Part shown: piece after piece, positions 42,110-52,175 of the stretch
How the letters are laid out: every line of letters begins with the position of its first letter
How positions within the stretch are numbered: the stretch's first letter is position 1
DNA from: Acestrorhynchus altus
Lineage: Eukaryota; Chordata; Actinopteri; Characiformes; Acestrorhynchidae
Assembly (NCBI GenBank): GCA_034509495.1
Contig: CM067521.1
Location: 19,897,984-19,961,983 of the forward strand
DNA: 64,000 nt
Direction: 5' to 3'
Notes under the pieces: generated by a model
Databases searched by the model: none
What the model was told of the DNA's origin: nothing
The model's input: only the letters and a program-made list of their open reading frames with translations
Translations under genes and position numbers: made by a program

Positions 42110-42535
42110 AACGGGATGTCGCACATCACACATCCAGAAGGCCGGTGCCTTGGTGTAGGGTGCAATTTCAATGGCTGTCAGATCAGCTTTGGTCTTCATT
42201 ACAGGTCCTTTGACAGCCCGGCGTTACATTATTGACGTCCTGCATTGAGTGGTCCTTCCTTTTCTCACCACACACTGCAGTGCACTGTTCCGAATGGACA
42301 ATGCTTGTCCGCATACTGCTGCTGTCTCAAGACCTCGCCTCGAAGACACAGATACTATGCCATGGTCAGTCTCATCTCCAGATCTGTCCCTGATTGAAAA
42401 CGTGTGGGATGCTATTGGACGCACTATCAACACTCCACCCCTACCACACCATCTGCAGACCTGAGTGAGAACGTGTCGAGCTGCATGGGATGGATTTTCG
42501 CAGGACAGCATTAGGAACCTGTACAACTGAATCAA
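42110..42535 (+). pseudogene. Tc1-like transposase C-terminal fragment
   Basis: One reading frame gives GAISMAVRSALVFITGPLTA, one in-frame TGA near 42247, then VVLPFLTTHC, MDNACPHTAA (second catalytic Asp), MPWSVSSPDLSLIENVWDAI (catalytic Glu) and a RTCRAAW tail. These are diagnostic for the Tc1/mariner DDE catalytic domain. Spacing between the second Asp and the Glu is 32 residues instead of the 34 expected for DD34E, so two codons appear lost. The N-terminal HTH and first Asp were not found. It is a dead, sense-strand copy. Confidence 0.85.
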
Positions 42536-42740
42536 TCAATCAATCAAATTTTATTTATATAGCGCTTTTTACAACAGCAAGTTGTCACAAAGCAGCTTTA
42601 CAAGGATCCGGGTCCGAGCCTCAAATGAGCAGCCAGTAGGCAGACAGTGGCAAGGAAAAACTCCCTCAGTTTAGGAGGAAGAAACCTTGAGAGGACCCAA
42701 GGCTCAAGAGAGGAACCCATCCTTCATGCAGCGACGTCTG
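42529..42740 (-). mobile_element. LINE/SINE 3'-end-like repeat with (CAAT)n edge
   Basis: Starts with AATCAATCAATCAATCAAAT, then TTTATTTATATAGCGCTTTT and CACAAAGCAGCTTTACAAGG, and later GGCAAGGAAAAACTCCCTCA and GAAACCTTGAGAGGACCCAA. Read from the minus strand it ends in ...AAGCGCTATATAAATAAAAT plus TTGATTGATTG, the form of a retroelement 3' tail with a short tandem end. It directly follows the Tc1 fragment. The family is known to me as an abundant fish repeat; its exact class is uncertain. Confidence 0.6.
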
Positions 42741-42839
42741 GCATGTTGCGTTAAACCTGACGCCGTACTGAGAGACACGACTTCAGTATGTGTAGACTAA
42801 CTGCTGTCAGGTGAAAACCTGTATCTCCATTTTTGTCCG

Positions 42840-43620
42840 ACTTAAGTTCTCCGTCATTTGAATCCTACAGCTGCTCGTCACACTGTGTAAATAATTCTGA
42901 ATAAACAGAGCAGTAGACAGAAGACAAAACTGCATGTATACAGCGCACGAAACTCAACCTAAAGAAAAATCCAGGGGCTGAACTTTCGCATCCTTCCTTA
43001 GCCAGTCCGTCACTAAATATACCACTGTCATAGTTTGTGCTGGATAAGCACTTAAGGGCTGTGATGAAGTCAGACAAGGCCATGCAGGAACCTTGTCTAG
43101 GACGGTGCAAAAAATAAAAAACCCAGATTCAACAATATCACGCTTCACTCCCCAAATGAGCAAGCAGCGTAAAAACAATAATACGATCCTGCGCGTCTAC
43201 AAGGTCTCGCAGCATGCCGGGAGAGATAAGAAAAAAGAAGTGTGAGGTACAAAGTCCTTGTGAAAACACCAGACGGTGGATATTTAGCTTCAAAAACTTG
43301 GACTGAATGAACGGAGCCAGTGAGGGGAAATCTAACGAGAGAGGCCAAGGTTAGTGCTATCAGTGGAGCCACAGTCAGGTACAGGATTAGGATAATCCCT
43401 CAAAAGCTAATAAACAGATTACATTTCACATAATCCCAACAATGATTTATATTCATGTCCATGGGGTAAAATTTGAGCACACCTACAAAAACACATGCAA
43501 ATGCACGCAAGTGCGCACTACGTCTGCGTGCACACATGAAATGTGTTAAATGTAAAATATCTGTATATACGTGAGACTTGCAAACACCAAGAAGCAAGAT
43601 TTATATCCACTACGATCATC
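42840..43620. other. Intron sequence without recognised elements
   Basis: No exon or identifiable transposon was found. Confidence 0.4.
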
Positions 43621-43629
43621 TTCACTAGA

Positions 43630-43893
43630 ATTACAGACTGTAGTCCTTCTGTTTGTCTTCGTTAGACTCTTCACCCTGTTCTTCAGTGGTCAGGACCCCA
43701 CAGGACCGGTTGAGAGTTTAAACACTGCGGCCAACCATTGCCCACTCTATTAGACACTCCTTCCTTCTGTTAGAGACAAGCTCATCTTCTGGTGCACAGT
43801 TTCTGTTGGTCATACTCTGGTCGATGTTGGCTGGATATTTCTGGGTGGTGGACTGTTCTCAGTCCAACAGTGACACTGATGTGTTTAAAAACT
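43630..43893 (+). repeat. Palindromic MITE family 1, internally deleted copy
   Basis: It contains ACAGACTGTAGTCCTTCTGT, GTGGTCAGGACCCCACAGGA, then a jump to GTTTAAACACTGCGGCCAAC, TCTATTAGACACTCC, a central TTGGCTGGATATTTCTGGGT and TCTCAGTCCAACAGTGACAC. Confidence 0.78.
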
Positions 43894-43894
43894 T

Positions 43895-44115
43895 CATTGT
43901 GGATAAGGTGGGGGGGGGTGATCATCCAATAACCTAATCTCACCGACATTGTCACTGAAAGCAATGAAATTCTGACAGCAGTGCTTTAAAAATCTAGTAG
44001 AAAGCCATCCCTGGACCGTAGAAACCGTTATTCCAACAAAGAGGAACCCTTTAAAAACTTGATTTCAGAAGAAACATTTAATGATTAGGTGTCCCAATAC
44101 TTTTGTCCATAGTAC
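43895..44115 (-). repeat. MITE family 2, inverted partial copy
   Basis: It includes GGGGGGGGTGATCATCCAAT, AAAGCAATGAAATTCTGACA, CAGTGCTTTAAAAATCTAGT, GAAAGCCATCCCTGGACC, CTTGATTTCAGAAGAAACAT and AGGTGTCCCAATACTTTTGT. It is adjacent to a family 1 copy. Confidence 0.8.
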
Positions 44116-44501
44116 CAGTAAGCGCTGTGTGTTTTTGCTTCTGGTCTAAGCACTTGGCTCCATGGTTCTTGCTTTAAATTTGAAAAATGAAATGAAATTG
44201 TATTGGTTTGGCCAAGTTGGTTTGTTGTTATCAGTCTTATTAAATACAGCTGGTCGTGTATCCAAAATATTTTCAGGTTGTTTGATGATGCCTCACAACT
44301 CTAGTGGGAGAGGGATTCCCCCACCAGAGACCCTTACTGAGGAGAAGTGTTTTAAGATTTCTATCACACATTTTAAACTGAATGTTGAGCGTAAACTATT
44401 CCAGTACATGTACAGTACCAGTCAGAAGTGTGGACACACAGACTCTATAGATGGCATAACCTGGCTACGTCTTTTGATATTGATATTAAAATCATATCCA
44501 C

Positions 44502-44647
44502 TATAAGGCCAACAATATTGAGACACCTACTCATTCATTCTGAAATCAAGGGTGTTAAAGAGTGCGTCCTGCTTTTGTTGGAGTACCGGTCTCTACTGTC
44601 CAGGGAAGGTTTATACCAGGTTTGGGAGAAACTACTGTGAGGATCTG
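44502..44647 (+). repeat. MITE family 2, left-end fragment
   Basis: It starts AAGGCCAACAATATTGAGAC, then ACTCATTCATTCTGAAATCA, CTGCTTTTGTTGGAGTACCG, TCTCTACTGTCCAGGGAAGG and a final ACTGTGAGGATCTGAA. It stops where the 44648 inverted-repeat arm begins. Confidence 0.78.
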
Positions 44648-44814
44648 AACTGAAGTGTGAGCTGCATACAGACCTTTAGGCTTGGAAACATCAGTAAGGT
44701 GTTCATATCCAGTATGGCCCAAATATACTGCATGAACCAAAATGTTTCGTTTATAATGAAATATAGACAAAATCCCTACGACTACAGAAATATTGTCTAT
44801 TGATCATGTGTTTT
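44648..44814 (-). repeat. Left arm of inverted repeat flanking suclg2 exon 3
   Basis: The reverse complement aligns almost end to end, with few gaps and roughly 80% identity by eye, to 45814-45981. Shared words include AAAACACATGA, TAGACAATATTTCTG, GTCGTAGGGATTTTGTCT, TTTTGGTTCAT, and ACACTTCAGTT at the far end. The family was not recognised. Confidence 0.88.
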
Positions 44815-44971
44815 AAAATACTCAAAGTGTTCTGTTTGGTTTATAGGGGACTGGACAGCCACATTAATGTTGAAGAGGGTTGAAGAATAGTCCAAACCTT
44901 TGACTGATTCTCTACTTTCAGCTCTTTTTACAGTATGTATGCTAACCAACCCCCCCATCGTTTGTCCCCAG

Positions 44972-45092
44972 GTGGAGGCCATTCTGGTGAACATCTTCGG
45001 CGGTATTGTGAACTGTGCCATCATCGCTAACGGCATCACTAAAGCCTGCAGAGAGTTGGAGCTCAAGGTGCCCCTGGTTGTCCGGCTCGAAG
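44972..45092 (+). CDS. suclg2: suclg2 coding exon (third in window), isolated by a 40-kb intron
   Basis: A 121-nt exon encoding VEAILVNIFGGIVNCAIIAN and then GITKACRELELKVPLVVRLE, with the first base of Gly. The NIFGGI..C..IA.GI core is the signature helix region of the beta subunit's C-terminal domain; NCAIIANGITKAC rather than RCDVIAQGI separates SUCLG2 from SUCLA2. The acceptor is C-rich (ACCAACCCCCCCATCG...CCCCAG), the donor is GTTAGT at 45093. Entry is phase 0 and exit phase 1, so skipping it would shift the reading frame. It sits between two inverted copies of a ~165-bp repeat (44648-44814 and 45814-45981), about 160 bp upstream and 720 bp downstream of the exon. Confidence 0.96.
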
Positions 45093-45813
45093 GTTAGTGT
45101 GTCTTTGAGTGTGCGCACCGTGCTAAAAGGTGTGTGTGATGAATTATGGCCACATCTGATGGACATTAGGGAGGCCATTGTATGGGCAGGAAAGGATTTT
45201 TTGAACAATGCAAGGTTGGACCCACCCAGCACCTCGCGGGTGGGCAGGTAGTGGGTTAGCATGTGTCAAACCGTGCTAAATGCCATGCTTCACACACATA
45301 TACCATTTCCATCACAGAGCTCATTATAAGCAGCTCAAACTTCTTCAAGAGACTAACTTTGGCTATCTTGACTGTCACGTACCCACAGTCCACCTGGGGA
45401 AGCAAGTGAGGGGGCATCGTTATCATGCATGCTGCATCGTGGCAGTCGTTAACGATGCTGAATAGAACGGAGGAGACGGCCCCTGATTGCGTGACCTCTC
45501 ACCTGGGTATGCTAATGCTAGGTGCTAGCGTGTGTCCGGCCCCTTCGGCCTGCTCCCAGTTGGTCGTTAGGATAATTGGCAGAAAACAGCTGAGTCATGC
45601 TCCTCACTAGCACATGAGCTTGCTGACTGAACCCCCCTACCTCCATGGAGACCTCAGGAGATCCCATCAGGAGCTGCCAAAATAGTGGCAGGCCTCTCAA
45701 AGTCCCAAATGAAGAAGAAAGAAGCGATATATTATGTTTTAACTACAGACTGACGTCTATGTTTACTTTATTCCTGTGCCTGTCCAGTACAAAACAATGC
45801 TTTGTGTGTGTCA

Positions 45814-45981
45814 AAAAACACATGACACATAGACAATATTTCTGACGTCGTAGGGATTTTGTCTGTTTTTCATTTTAAACTAAATATTTTGGTTCATACA
45901 TTAGATTTTAGCTGTGTTGGATATAAACAATATATTGAGATGTTCAAGCTTAAGGGCCTGTATACAACACACACTTCAGTT
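45814..45981 (+). repeat. Right arm of inverted repeat flanking suclg2 exon 3
   Basis: The partner of 44648-44814 in opposite orientation, about 1.0 kb away, ending in ACACACTTCAGTTG just before a short TG run. The coding exon 44972-45092 lies between the arms. Confidence 0.88.
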
Positions 45982-45999
45982 GTGTGTGTGTGTGTGGGG

Positions 46000-46680
46000 C
46001 ACTGTATAATTACCGACTGTAGTCCATCTGTTCCTCTGCATATTTTGTACTTCAATGGTCAGGACCCCACAGGACCACCACAGAGCAGGTATTATATGGT
46101 GGGTCATTCTCAGCGCTGCAGTGACACTGACATGATTGTGCTGTGTTAGTGTTTAAACACTTCTGCAGCACTCGTACCAGGACAGCACACAGCGTGTCCA
46201 CTCACTGTCCACTCTATTAGACACTCCTGACTAGTCTCTCCACCTCGTCAAAGTAACGCCAGAGACAGAAGCTCGTTTGTTTCTCCACAGTTTGTGTTGG
46301 TCATCCTCGAATCCTTCATCAGTGCCAGAAAGGATGCTGCTCACAGGAAGCTGATGGCTGGACATTTCTGGTTGGTGGACCGTTGTCATTTCAGCAGTGA
46401 CACTGGGGGGTTTAAACACTCCAGCAGCACTGCTGTGTCTGATCCACTTGTACCAGCACACCCTAACACACCTCCACCATGTCAGTGTCACTGCAGTGCT
46501 GAGAATGACCCACCGTCCACTCAACACCTGCTCTGTGGTGGTCTTTTGGGGGCCTGATCCTTTGAAGATCAGGGTGGAAGGAGGAGAGGAAAGTATGCAG
46601 AGAAACAGATGAACTACAGTCTGGAATTATGGAACTTCAAAATGCTCCTGTATGGTCAGAGGAGTTGATGGAATGGACAC
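46000..46680. repeat. Palindromic MITE family 1, full-length copy
   Basis: The left arm runs ACCGACTGTAGTCCATCTGT, GGTCAGGACCCCACAGGACC, GCGCTGCAGTGACACTGACA; the right arm ends CATGTCAGTGTCACTGCAGT, ACCTGCTCTGTGGTGGTC, GAACTACAGTCTGGAATTAT. The arms of ~220 bp are complementary around a ~220-bp centre that itself holds opposed GTTTAAACACT modules. There is no transposase, so it is non-autonomous. It lies in the intron after exon 3. Confidence 0.85.
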
Positions 46681-46684
46681 TAGA

Positions 46685-47380
46685 GCAAGCATGTTGTAGT
46701 TTATTTGGGTAAATGCAATCATTTTGTCAACAGCCCTCAAACAAATCTCATCAGAACAAACTAAAATCAGCCTGAAACGAGAAAAGTCAGGTTGAGTTGG
46801 GAAAGTGGTTTCTGTAGAAGAGATTGCTTAAGTGTGTGTTGGGGGGCTTGCTGCTGGGAGATCGATAGCCGTGCCTGTCTCTCAGTGTGGGAGCTGATCA
46901 TGTCTGACAGAGTGCTATAAGATGGTTCCTCTGTCTGAGTTTAGCTGCATTATCTGCCCATTGATTCCCACCTGAAACATCTTACAACCCGACGGTCAGC
47001 AGGCTTCACCCAGCCTGCCTGAATCTCCACTTCCACTTTGTGTGTCTGGGTGTCATCCCTGTGTGTGTGTCTGACATACTTTTATACCGCTGAACTTCCC
47101 AAACTTAGTTTTATACCTTTCAGCATTTTTTGACACTTGTTTTTACCATTACAGCTTCATGCTTTTTCACCCGGAGCGTCAGCACACACCCTGCTGCCTG
47201 GTGCCTCACACTCCACCCTGCTGTTAGGAGGCAGCATGACAGCCTTAAAGCTCACCTGCTTTTTATTTTCTTTTTTCTTTTTGCCTTTTTTTTTTGCAGT
47301 TGAAAAATCCCCAAAACAAGCCGAGCTCATTAGTATTATAGACACTTCATACTGACTCCAAATTCACACTAGTAGCGTGC
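46685..47380. other. Intron sequence without recognised elements
   Basis: No exon or transposon was recognised. Confidence 0.4.
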
Positions 47381-47384
47381 AGTT

Positions 47385-47715
47385 GGTGGTTAGTAGAACG
47401 TTCTCTGAATGTTTTCTGAACATCACGACTTTTAGTTCTTAGTTCAATAAAGTTTTTTACATAATGTTCATGTGACATTTTCTCAGTGTGTGGCAAATGG
47501 TTCCATAATGTTTAATTTTTACTTTCAGTTTAAAAAACTTTATCAATATTTACATTTTTTACTTCTGAAAATTTTACAGAAATTTCCAGAATGTTAGTGT
47601 TTGTGTTACTGGGAACGATACTGTAATACATGTTATTACAGAACCTTACTGGACCCTTTAAAAGATGTTAAACGTTCTCGTAATGTTCTCTGTTCTCTCT
47701 CAAAGGAATGTCATC
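47385..47715. repeat. AACGTTCT-rich palindrome-like repeat
   Basis: GTAGAACGTTCTCTGAATGT at one side and AAACGTTCTCGTAATGTTCT at the other, with AAT/ATT-rich middle. It resembles fish fold-back repeats rich in AACGTT, but the arms are too diverged to delimit. Confidence 0.4.
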
Positions 47716-47779
47716 ATGTCACTCCCTTCACTTCTTGTAAGGTGAACAATATCAATATGAACAATTCGTGTGTGTGGTC

Positions 47780-47885
47780 TTGGTTACGAGTGATGCCACA
47801 GCAGTGCTGCTGGAGTTTTTAAACACTGTCCACTGTATTAGACACTTCTACCGAGTTAGCCCATCTTATAGATGTAAAGTAGGAG
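47780..47885 (+). repeat. Palindromic MITE family 1 fragment
   Basis: It shows ACAGCAGTGCTGCTGGAGTT, TTAAACACTGTCCACTGTAT, TAGACACTTCTACCGAGTTA and TAGATGTAAAGTAGGAGA, equal to the left-centre of the family. Confidence 0.72.
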
Positions 47886-48520
47886 ATAGAACAATCAAAG
47901 GAATGTCATTATCATTGAGTACTCACTGTACTTCCTATAGTTCTAAAAGTGGACAAATGCCCCCAAAATCTTTCTGAAAGAAAGTATGTAAACACCATAT
48001 TTGTCCTAATGTACAGTTCAGTGTCTCACTTCTGGACATATATAAAGACAAATATAAATATACCAACTGATACTTCAAACACAGTCAAACACGAGACAGC
48101 TGGCAGTGAAGTGCCGTGATGGAGTTTGATGACTGTCCGGTCACATGAAATGACAAGATTATAAGACAGAATTCATAGACAATAAAGATCATATTTAACA
48201 ATGATATACAGAAATAATTATATGAAAAGAAAAGCATATAGAGGATAACAATATACACACACTTTAAACAGATAGCAGGTGTAAATGCAGTGAGCATCTG
48301 GTGAGTGACGTAAGGGATTAGGATATGGGAGTGAAAGCTTATGCTTATGCATGAATGTGTGTTTATGATGTTTACTAATTGAGAGACAGTGGGGTCTTAA
48401 TAATGCACATTTAATGAAGAACCTGTCGGGTGTTAATAGTTGGAAGAGGGCCAGTATTTCTGACTGGAGTGATCCATATGAGGTGATATGTGGTTTTGAT
48501 GCCAATATGTGGAAAATGGT

Positions 48521-48573
48521 AAATAATAATAATCATAATAATAATAATAATCATAATAATAATAATCGTCATC

Positions 48574-48609
<36 letters not shown>

Positions 48610-48610
48610 T
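48521..48610. repeat. (AAT)n microsatellite
   Basis: About 90 bp of AAT repeat with CAT interruptions. The Asn-rich reading frame is an artefact. Confidence 0.93.
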
Positions 48611-48619
48611 GGTATATTT

Positions 48620-50275
48620 TGAGAGTGTTTTGTTAAAGTGACAGATTTGTATATTATGTGTCATTTTATATCAGTGAACATACAGGCAGGCAGTGGTCAT
48701 TATTCTGGTGCTGTCTTTAGCAGCTGTGTGTGTGCACGCTCTGTGTTGGTGTGTGAGTAGAGTAGGTCTCTGGCATCACCTAGTGGTGAAAGGTGAGCAC
48801 ATAAGTGTACGATTCTCATTAAAACTCGATGTGTGTGTGCGTGCACGTGTTTTCTAGATTGGATAAGTAATGTTTTGATTTTGGTCTTTATACACACACT
48901 ATACAAAATTTTTAGATTTGTGTGTGTGTGTGTGTGTGTGTGTGAGTGTGTGAGTGAATGTATATATTATATTTACACACATATTAACTGCAACAATTAA
49001 ATAGACATTTAATTACATTAGTACAGTGACCCCCCCACCTCCGCTCACTCGCTCTCTCTCCCTCCCTCTCCCTCTCTCTCCCTCCCTCTCTCTGCAGGGT
49101 AGCTTTTATAGGTTGAGACAGCGGCAGACACTCTATACCCTGCTGACATGCTCCCTTTAGCCCAGTTCCTGCTCTAATGAAATTATACAATTGATTGTTT
49201 AGTGCTGGCAGATGCGAGAGATGTGTTAGGAGTGAGTTGTTATGTGAGCGGACGCGAGCGCTGAAATATCAGGAGTTAAGTGGTGCTGGTAATTGAATTC
49301 CTTCTGAAACTGCTATTGATTAGAGACACCTCTCTCCAGAGAGGCCAGATACCATCATAATTACACTGCAACAGAACAGAGAGTGGATACACACACAAAC
49401 ACATGCACACACACGTAGCGTAAATATCAGCAGTCGCACAAAAGTGTACACCGACAGCAACACAAATGCACGCACAGTCTGTTACATTGTAGAGTGAAAG
49501 AGACAGAGATGTACACTATAACAAAATACACATGCACAGACACTTCAACCCAACCCACACCTTCTCGTCTCACACACACAAAAACACAAACACAAACAAG
49601 ACCCCAACAGGCACATCCCTACAGCCCCCCACCTGAGTCTCTTTTACTTTTTGTATCTCTCCTTATTTTTCCCTCCTCTTATCTCCATGTATCTTTATAT
49701 CTCTCCTCTCGTCTCCTGAGGTTTCTCTCTCTGCACCTCTCTCTCTCTCTCTCTTGTTTTGGCTCTGTGCCCCTGCTTCATATCAGAGCGGGTGGTAAGG
49801 CAAGAGAGTTTGTCAGGCTATAAACCCCATTTGGGCCCCCACGGGCCTAGGGGTCAGTCCTGGAACACTGCCTGATCAGAACTAAACCAAGCGGGGCCCC
49901 AGCAGCTGGGGCTGACATGCACTGCAGCCAATGGAACGACGACCCTGACTTTCAGCCAACGAAAAGAGCAGCCCCCTAGTTTTCCCAGCCAATGGCCCGG
50001 CTCCACATCACATTTTCAACACCGCTGCCTTTCTAGGTCGAAGAGGACAGAGTTCAATTTTGAAAGTCCCCTCAAATCCAGGCCCAATTAGTTTTGTAGT
50101 TTAGAAAGAACAAAGGCAACTCAAACTGAATCAGAGCTGTTTTTAGAGGTAGGGGACACTTAAAGGGAAAGTCAAATGTAGTCAGAGGGCCAGTTTTGGG
50201 TAGTGATATCTACATTTCATGGCTGTTACTACTAGGACTGTGAATATACACCTAGACTAATTGAACAGGACAGTG
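48620..50275. other. Intron sequence with simple repeats
   Basis: It holds TG repeats at 48918-48945, CT repeats at 49050-49095 and 49720-49755, and CA-rich 49390-49600. No exon is present. Confidence 0.45.
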
Positions 50276-50279
50276 AGAA

Positions 50280-50460
50280 CACACATCTGGGGTGTTGGGC
50301 AGCTAATTTGAGCCCCAGGGAACAATTGAGGCCTCGCTGTGAATGTTAAGGGACATCACCCCCACTACCTGCTGATCCAGGGGCTTGAACTAATGACCTT
50401 CCAATCCCAGGCCTGCACTGTGGTTACCCTTGTGACTATAAATCCACTACAGTATCCCTA
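50280..50460 (-). mobile_element. tRNA-derived SINE-like element
   Basis: The reverse complement carries CACAAGGGTAACCACAGTGC (diverged box-A side) and CATTAGTTCAAGCCCCTGG (box-B-like GTTCAAGCC), then a GCCCAACACCCCAG tail. It lies in the last intron, ~110 bp before the exon 4 acceptor. Confidence 0.5.
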
Positions 50461-50514
50461 ATGTATACTTTCCCAATACTGCTTAATAATTACACCTAAC
50501 TGCAATGTATTCTC

Positions 50515-50516
<2 letters not shown>

Positions 50517-50565
<49 letters not shown>

Positions 50566-50573
50566 GTGCGCAG
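50517..50573 (+). promoter_or_regulatory. 3' splice site with TG microsatellite
   Basis: TCTCTT is followed by ~44 bp of TG repeat, then CGTGTGTGCGCAG at the exon border. The usual continuous pyrimidine tract is therefore a TG repeat. A candidate branch-point region lies upstream, near TACACCTAACTGCAA at ~50490-50505. Confidence 0.75.
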
Positions 50574-50689
50574 GGACGAACGTGCAGGAGGCTAAGCGGA
50601 TCCTGTCTGAGAGCGGCCTGCCCATCACTGCGGCCAACGACCTGGACGATGCAGCCAGAAAAGCAGTGGCTGCTATTGCCAAGAAATAA
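50574..50689 (+). CDS. suclg2: suclg2 terminal coding exon with stop codon
   Basis: This exon encodes the C-terminus: GG completes a Gly codon, followed by TNVQEAKRILSESGLPI and TAANDLDDAARKAVAAIAKK, then TAA at 50687-50689. The end is typical of SUCLG2: it stops at a Lys-Lys and lacks the extra ~20-residue tail of SUCLA2. The acceptor AG at 50572-50573 is preceded by CGTGTGTGCGC and then by a TG microsatellite reaching back to 50517, so there is hardly any uninterrupted pyrimidine tract. The phase-1 join to the previous exon is exact. Reading frames on the opposite strand here are shadows. Confidence 0.96.
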
Positions 50690-51534
50690 TACCCATACAA
50701 AAATCCGTCCTTATGCCCACACTTTACAATGTTAGGCCCCGCCCACAGAGATGTGGCGAATGGGTTGAAACCTGCCTTAAAACGATGAACTATAATTCTT
50801 TTTAATATGAGATGATAAGGGAGTTCTTCCACGTCCAATTGGGTCTACTCTGTGTAATCTGTAGCGCGCTGTTCCTCACCGTGGATGATCATACTGAGAC
50901 TTTGCCTGTTCTTTTTAGGAGTCGGTAGGTTCTCTGTTCCTTTACTTACCACAGAGAAATGCACTGGAAGTAATGCTGTCCACGGTAAGTGACTGGATAC
51001 CATAGATGCAAAGAGATACAGATTAGATTTGTTTTCCCATTTGTAAATTCCTTTAATGCCCTGTTGAACCTACCATCCACTCAAGCACATTCATTAATTC
51101 ACTCCAAGTGCCATTCGTCACCTGAAGTCCTCTGATTTACTTTGTAAGTTAGTTTATATATTTTTTGTTTATATATTCTGTATCCACTTGGAGCTTTGTC
51201 TTTTCTTTTTAAAGATCCCGTGCCGGTTCCTCAGTCGTCCAATAATATGCAATTGTTTGCATTCCACGTTGGTTGAGATAGGGAACCTCTTGATTATTTC
51301 TGTGACGGCATTTGCAGGGTGGGTGAGAGCCAAGATAGCAATCACAGAAAGCTCAGTAGCACTCGGCAGTGCACTCTCGATACGTAACGTCTTACACTAA
51401 TCACACACCTCAAGAGCCTCAGAAAGGTTGAGGAAGCTCTGGGATGGTTATCATTATGACTGTGAAATGAGTCGCAAACCTGTTATTGATTTATTTAAGC
51501 TCCTTACAGGCTTAGCAGCTCAGTGTGAAGGAAA

Positions 51535-51605
51535 TGTGTAGGTGGTGGGATTCAAACCCATCGCCTGCTGCTTCACAGCGGTGACAGCTCTACCAGGTGC
51601 CGTAT
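51535..51605 (-). repeat. tRNA-like segment in probable 3' UTR
   Basis: The reverse complement has TGGTAGAGCTGT (box-A-like) and, about 38 bp later, GGGTTTGAATCCCACC (box-B-like). No cloverleaf with paired acceptor stems was found, so it is a SINE-type relic and not a tRNA gene. Confidence 0.45.
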
Positions 51606-51884
51606 GACCAGCACTGCCTTTCGGCCTGTAGACTGGGCCTGGGACGTCCATAATGCGTAGATTTAGGACTTCCAAACGCTTGCGAGTTAAGATTGTAGCC
51701 TGTACAACTAGCTGGTGTTACAGTAAAGGGATATTTTCATCAAACATCCCATGTTGTTGCTGATGTTGTTATTTGTGCTGTAACTGTTCAATTTAACATA
51801 AAGCGTTAATCCCATGACAAAATCTGCCCCAAATTTACTAACTCACATATTAAAAAATGTATTTTTTAATTGTTACACTCTACA

Positions 51885-52175
51885 TATTGTCACTGACCAA
51901 TGAAAACCGTCTGCGTTTTGTGTCCATTTTTAGTTTTCTCCATGCTTTGAGTCCTGTGTCACAACCAAGAGTGTCACTGACGGGTGTCACTCTGTATACA
52001 CATTGTTTACCTGTATATTGTGTAAATAATCCTGTATGAACAGACCAATAGAAGTGCCCTAAAAATGTTAACTACTCTTATTTTACATTAATTCCATTCA
52101 AAGTTAGGGTTATTTTTGCCCTCTCCTGTACGTCTCTAATTTGGAGATACGTGGTTTTCATTGGACTGCGACAAA
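51885..52175. repeat. Three-copy interspersed repeat, longest copy
   Basis: TGTAAATAATCCTGTATGAA, CAGACCAATAGAAGTGCCCT and ACTACTCTTATTTTACATTA, then GGAGATACGTGGTTTTCATT, correspond to words at 24960-25160. A shorter inverted piece is at 9890-9970. It looks like a small MITE; this copy lies within the probable 3' UTR region. Confidence 0.55.

Noticed and set aside
44942..45262. 106-codon minus-strand open frame
   Set aside because: Antisense shadow of exon 44972-45092.
50458..50838. 126-codon minus-strand open frame
   Set aside because: Shadow of the last suclg2 exon plus the TG repeat in antisense; the + strand exon is unambiguous.
51535..51605. Minus-strand tRNA gene
   Set aside because: Box-A and box-B words present but no paired acceptor stem, anticodon arm or terminator; treated as SINE-type relic.
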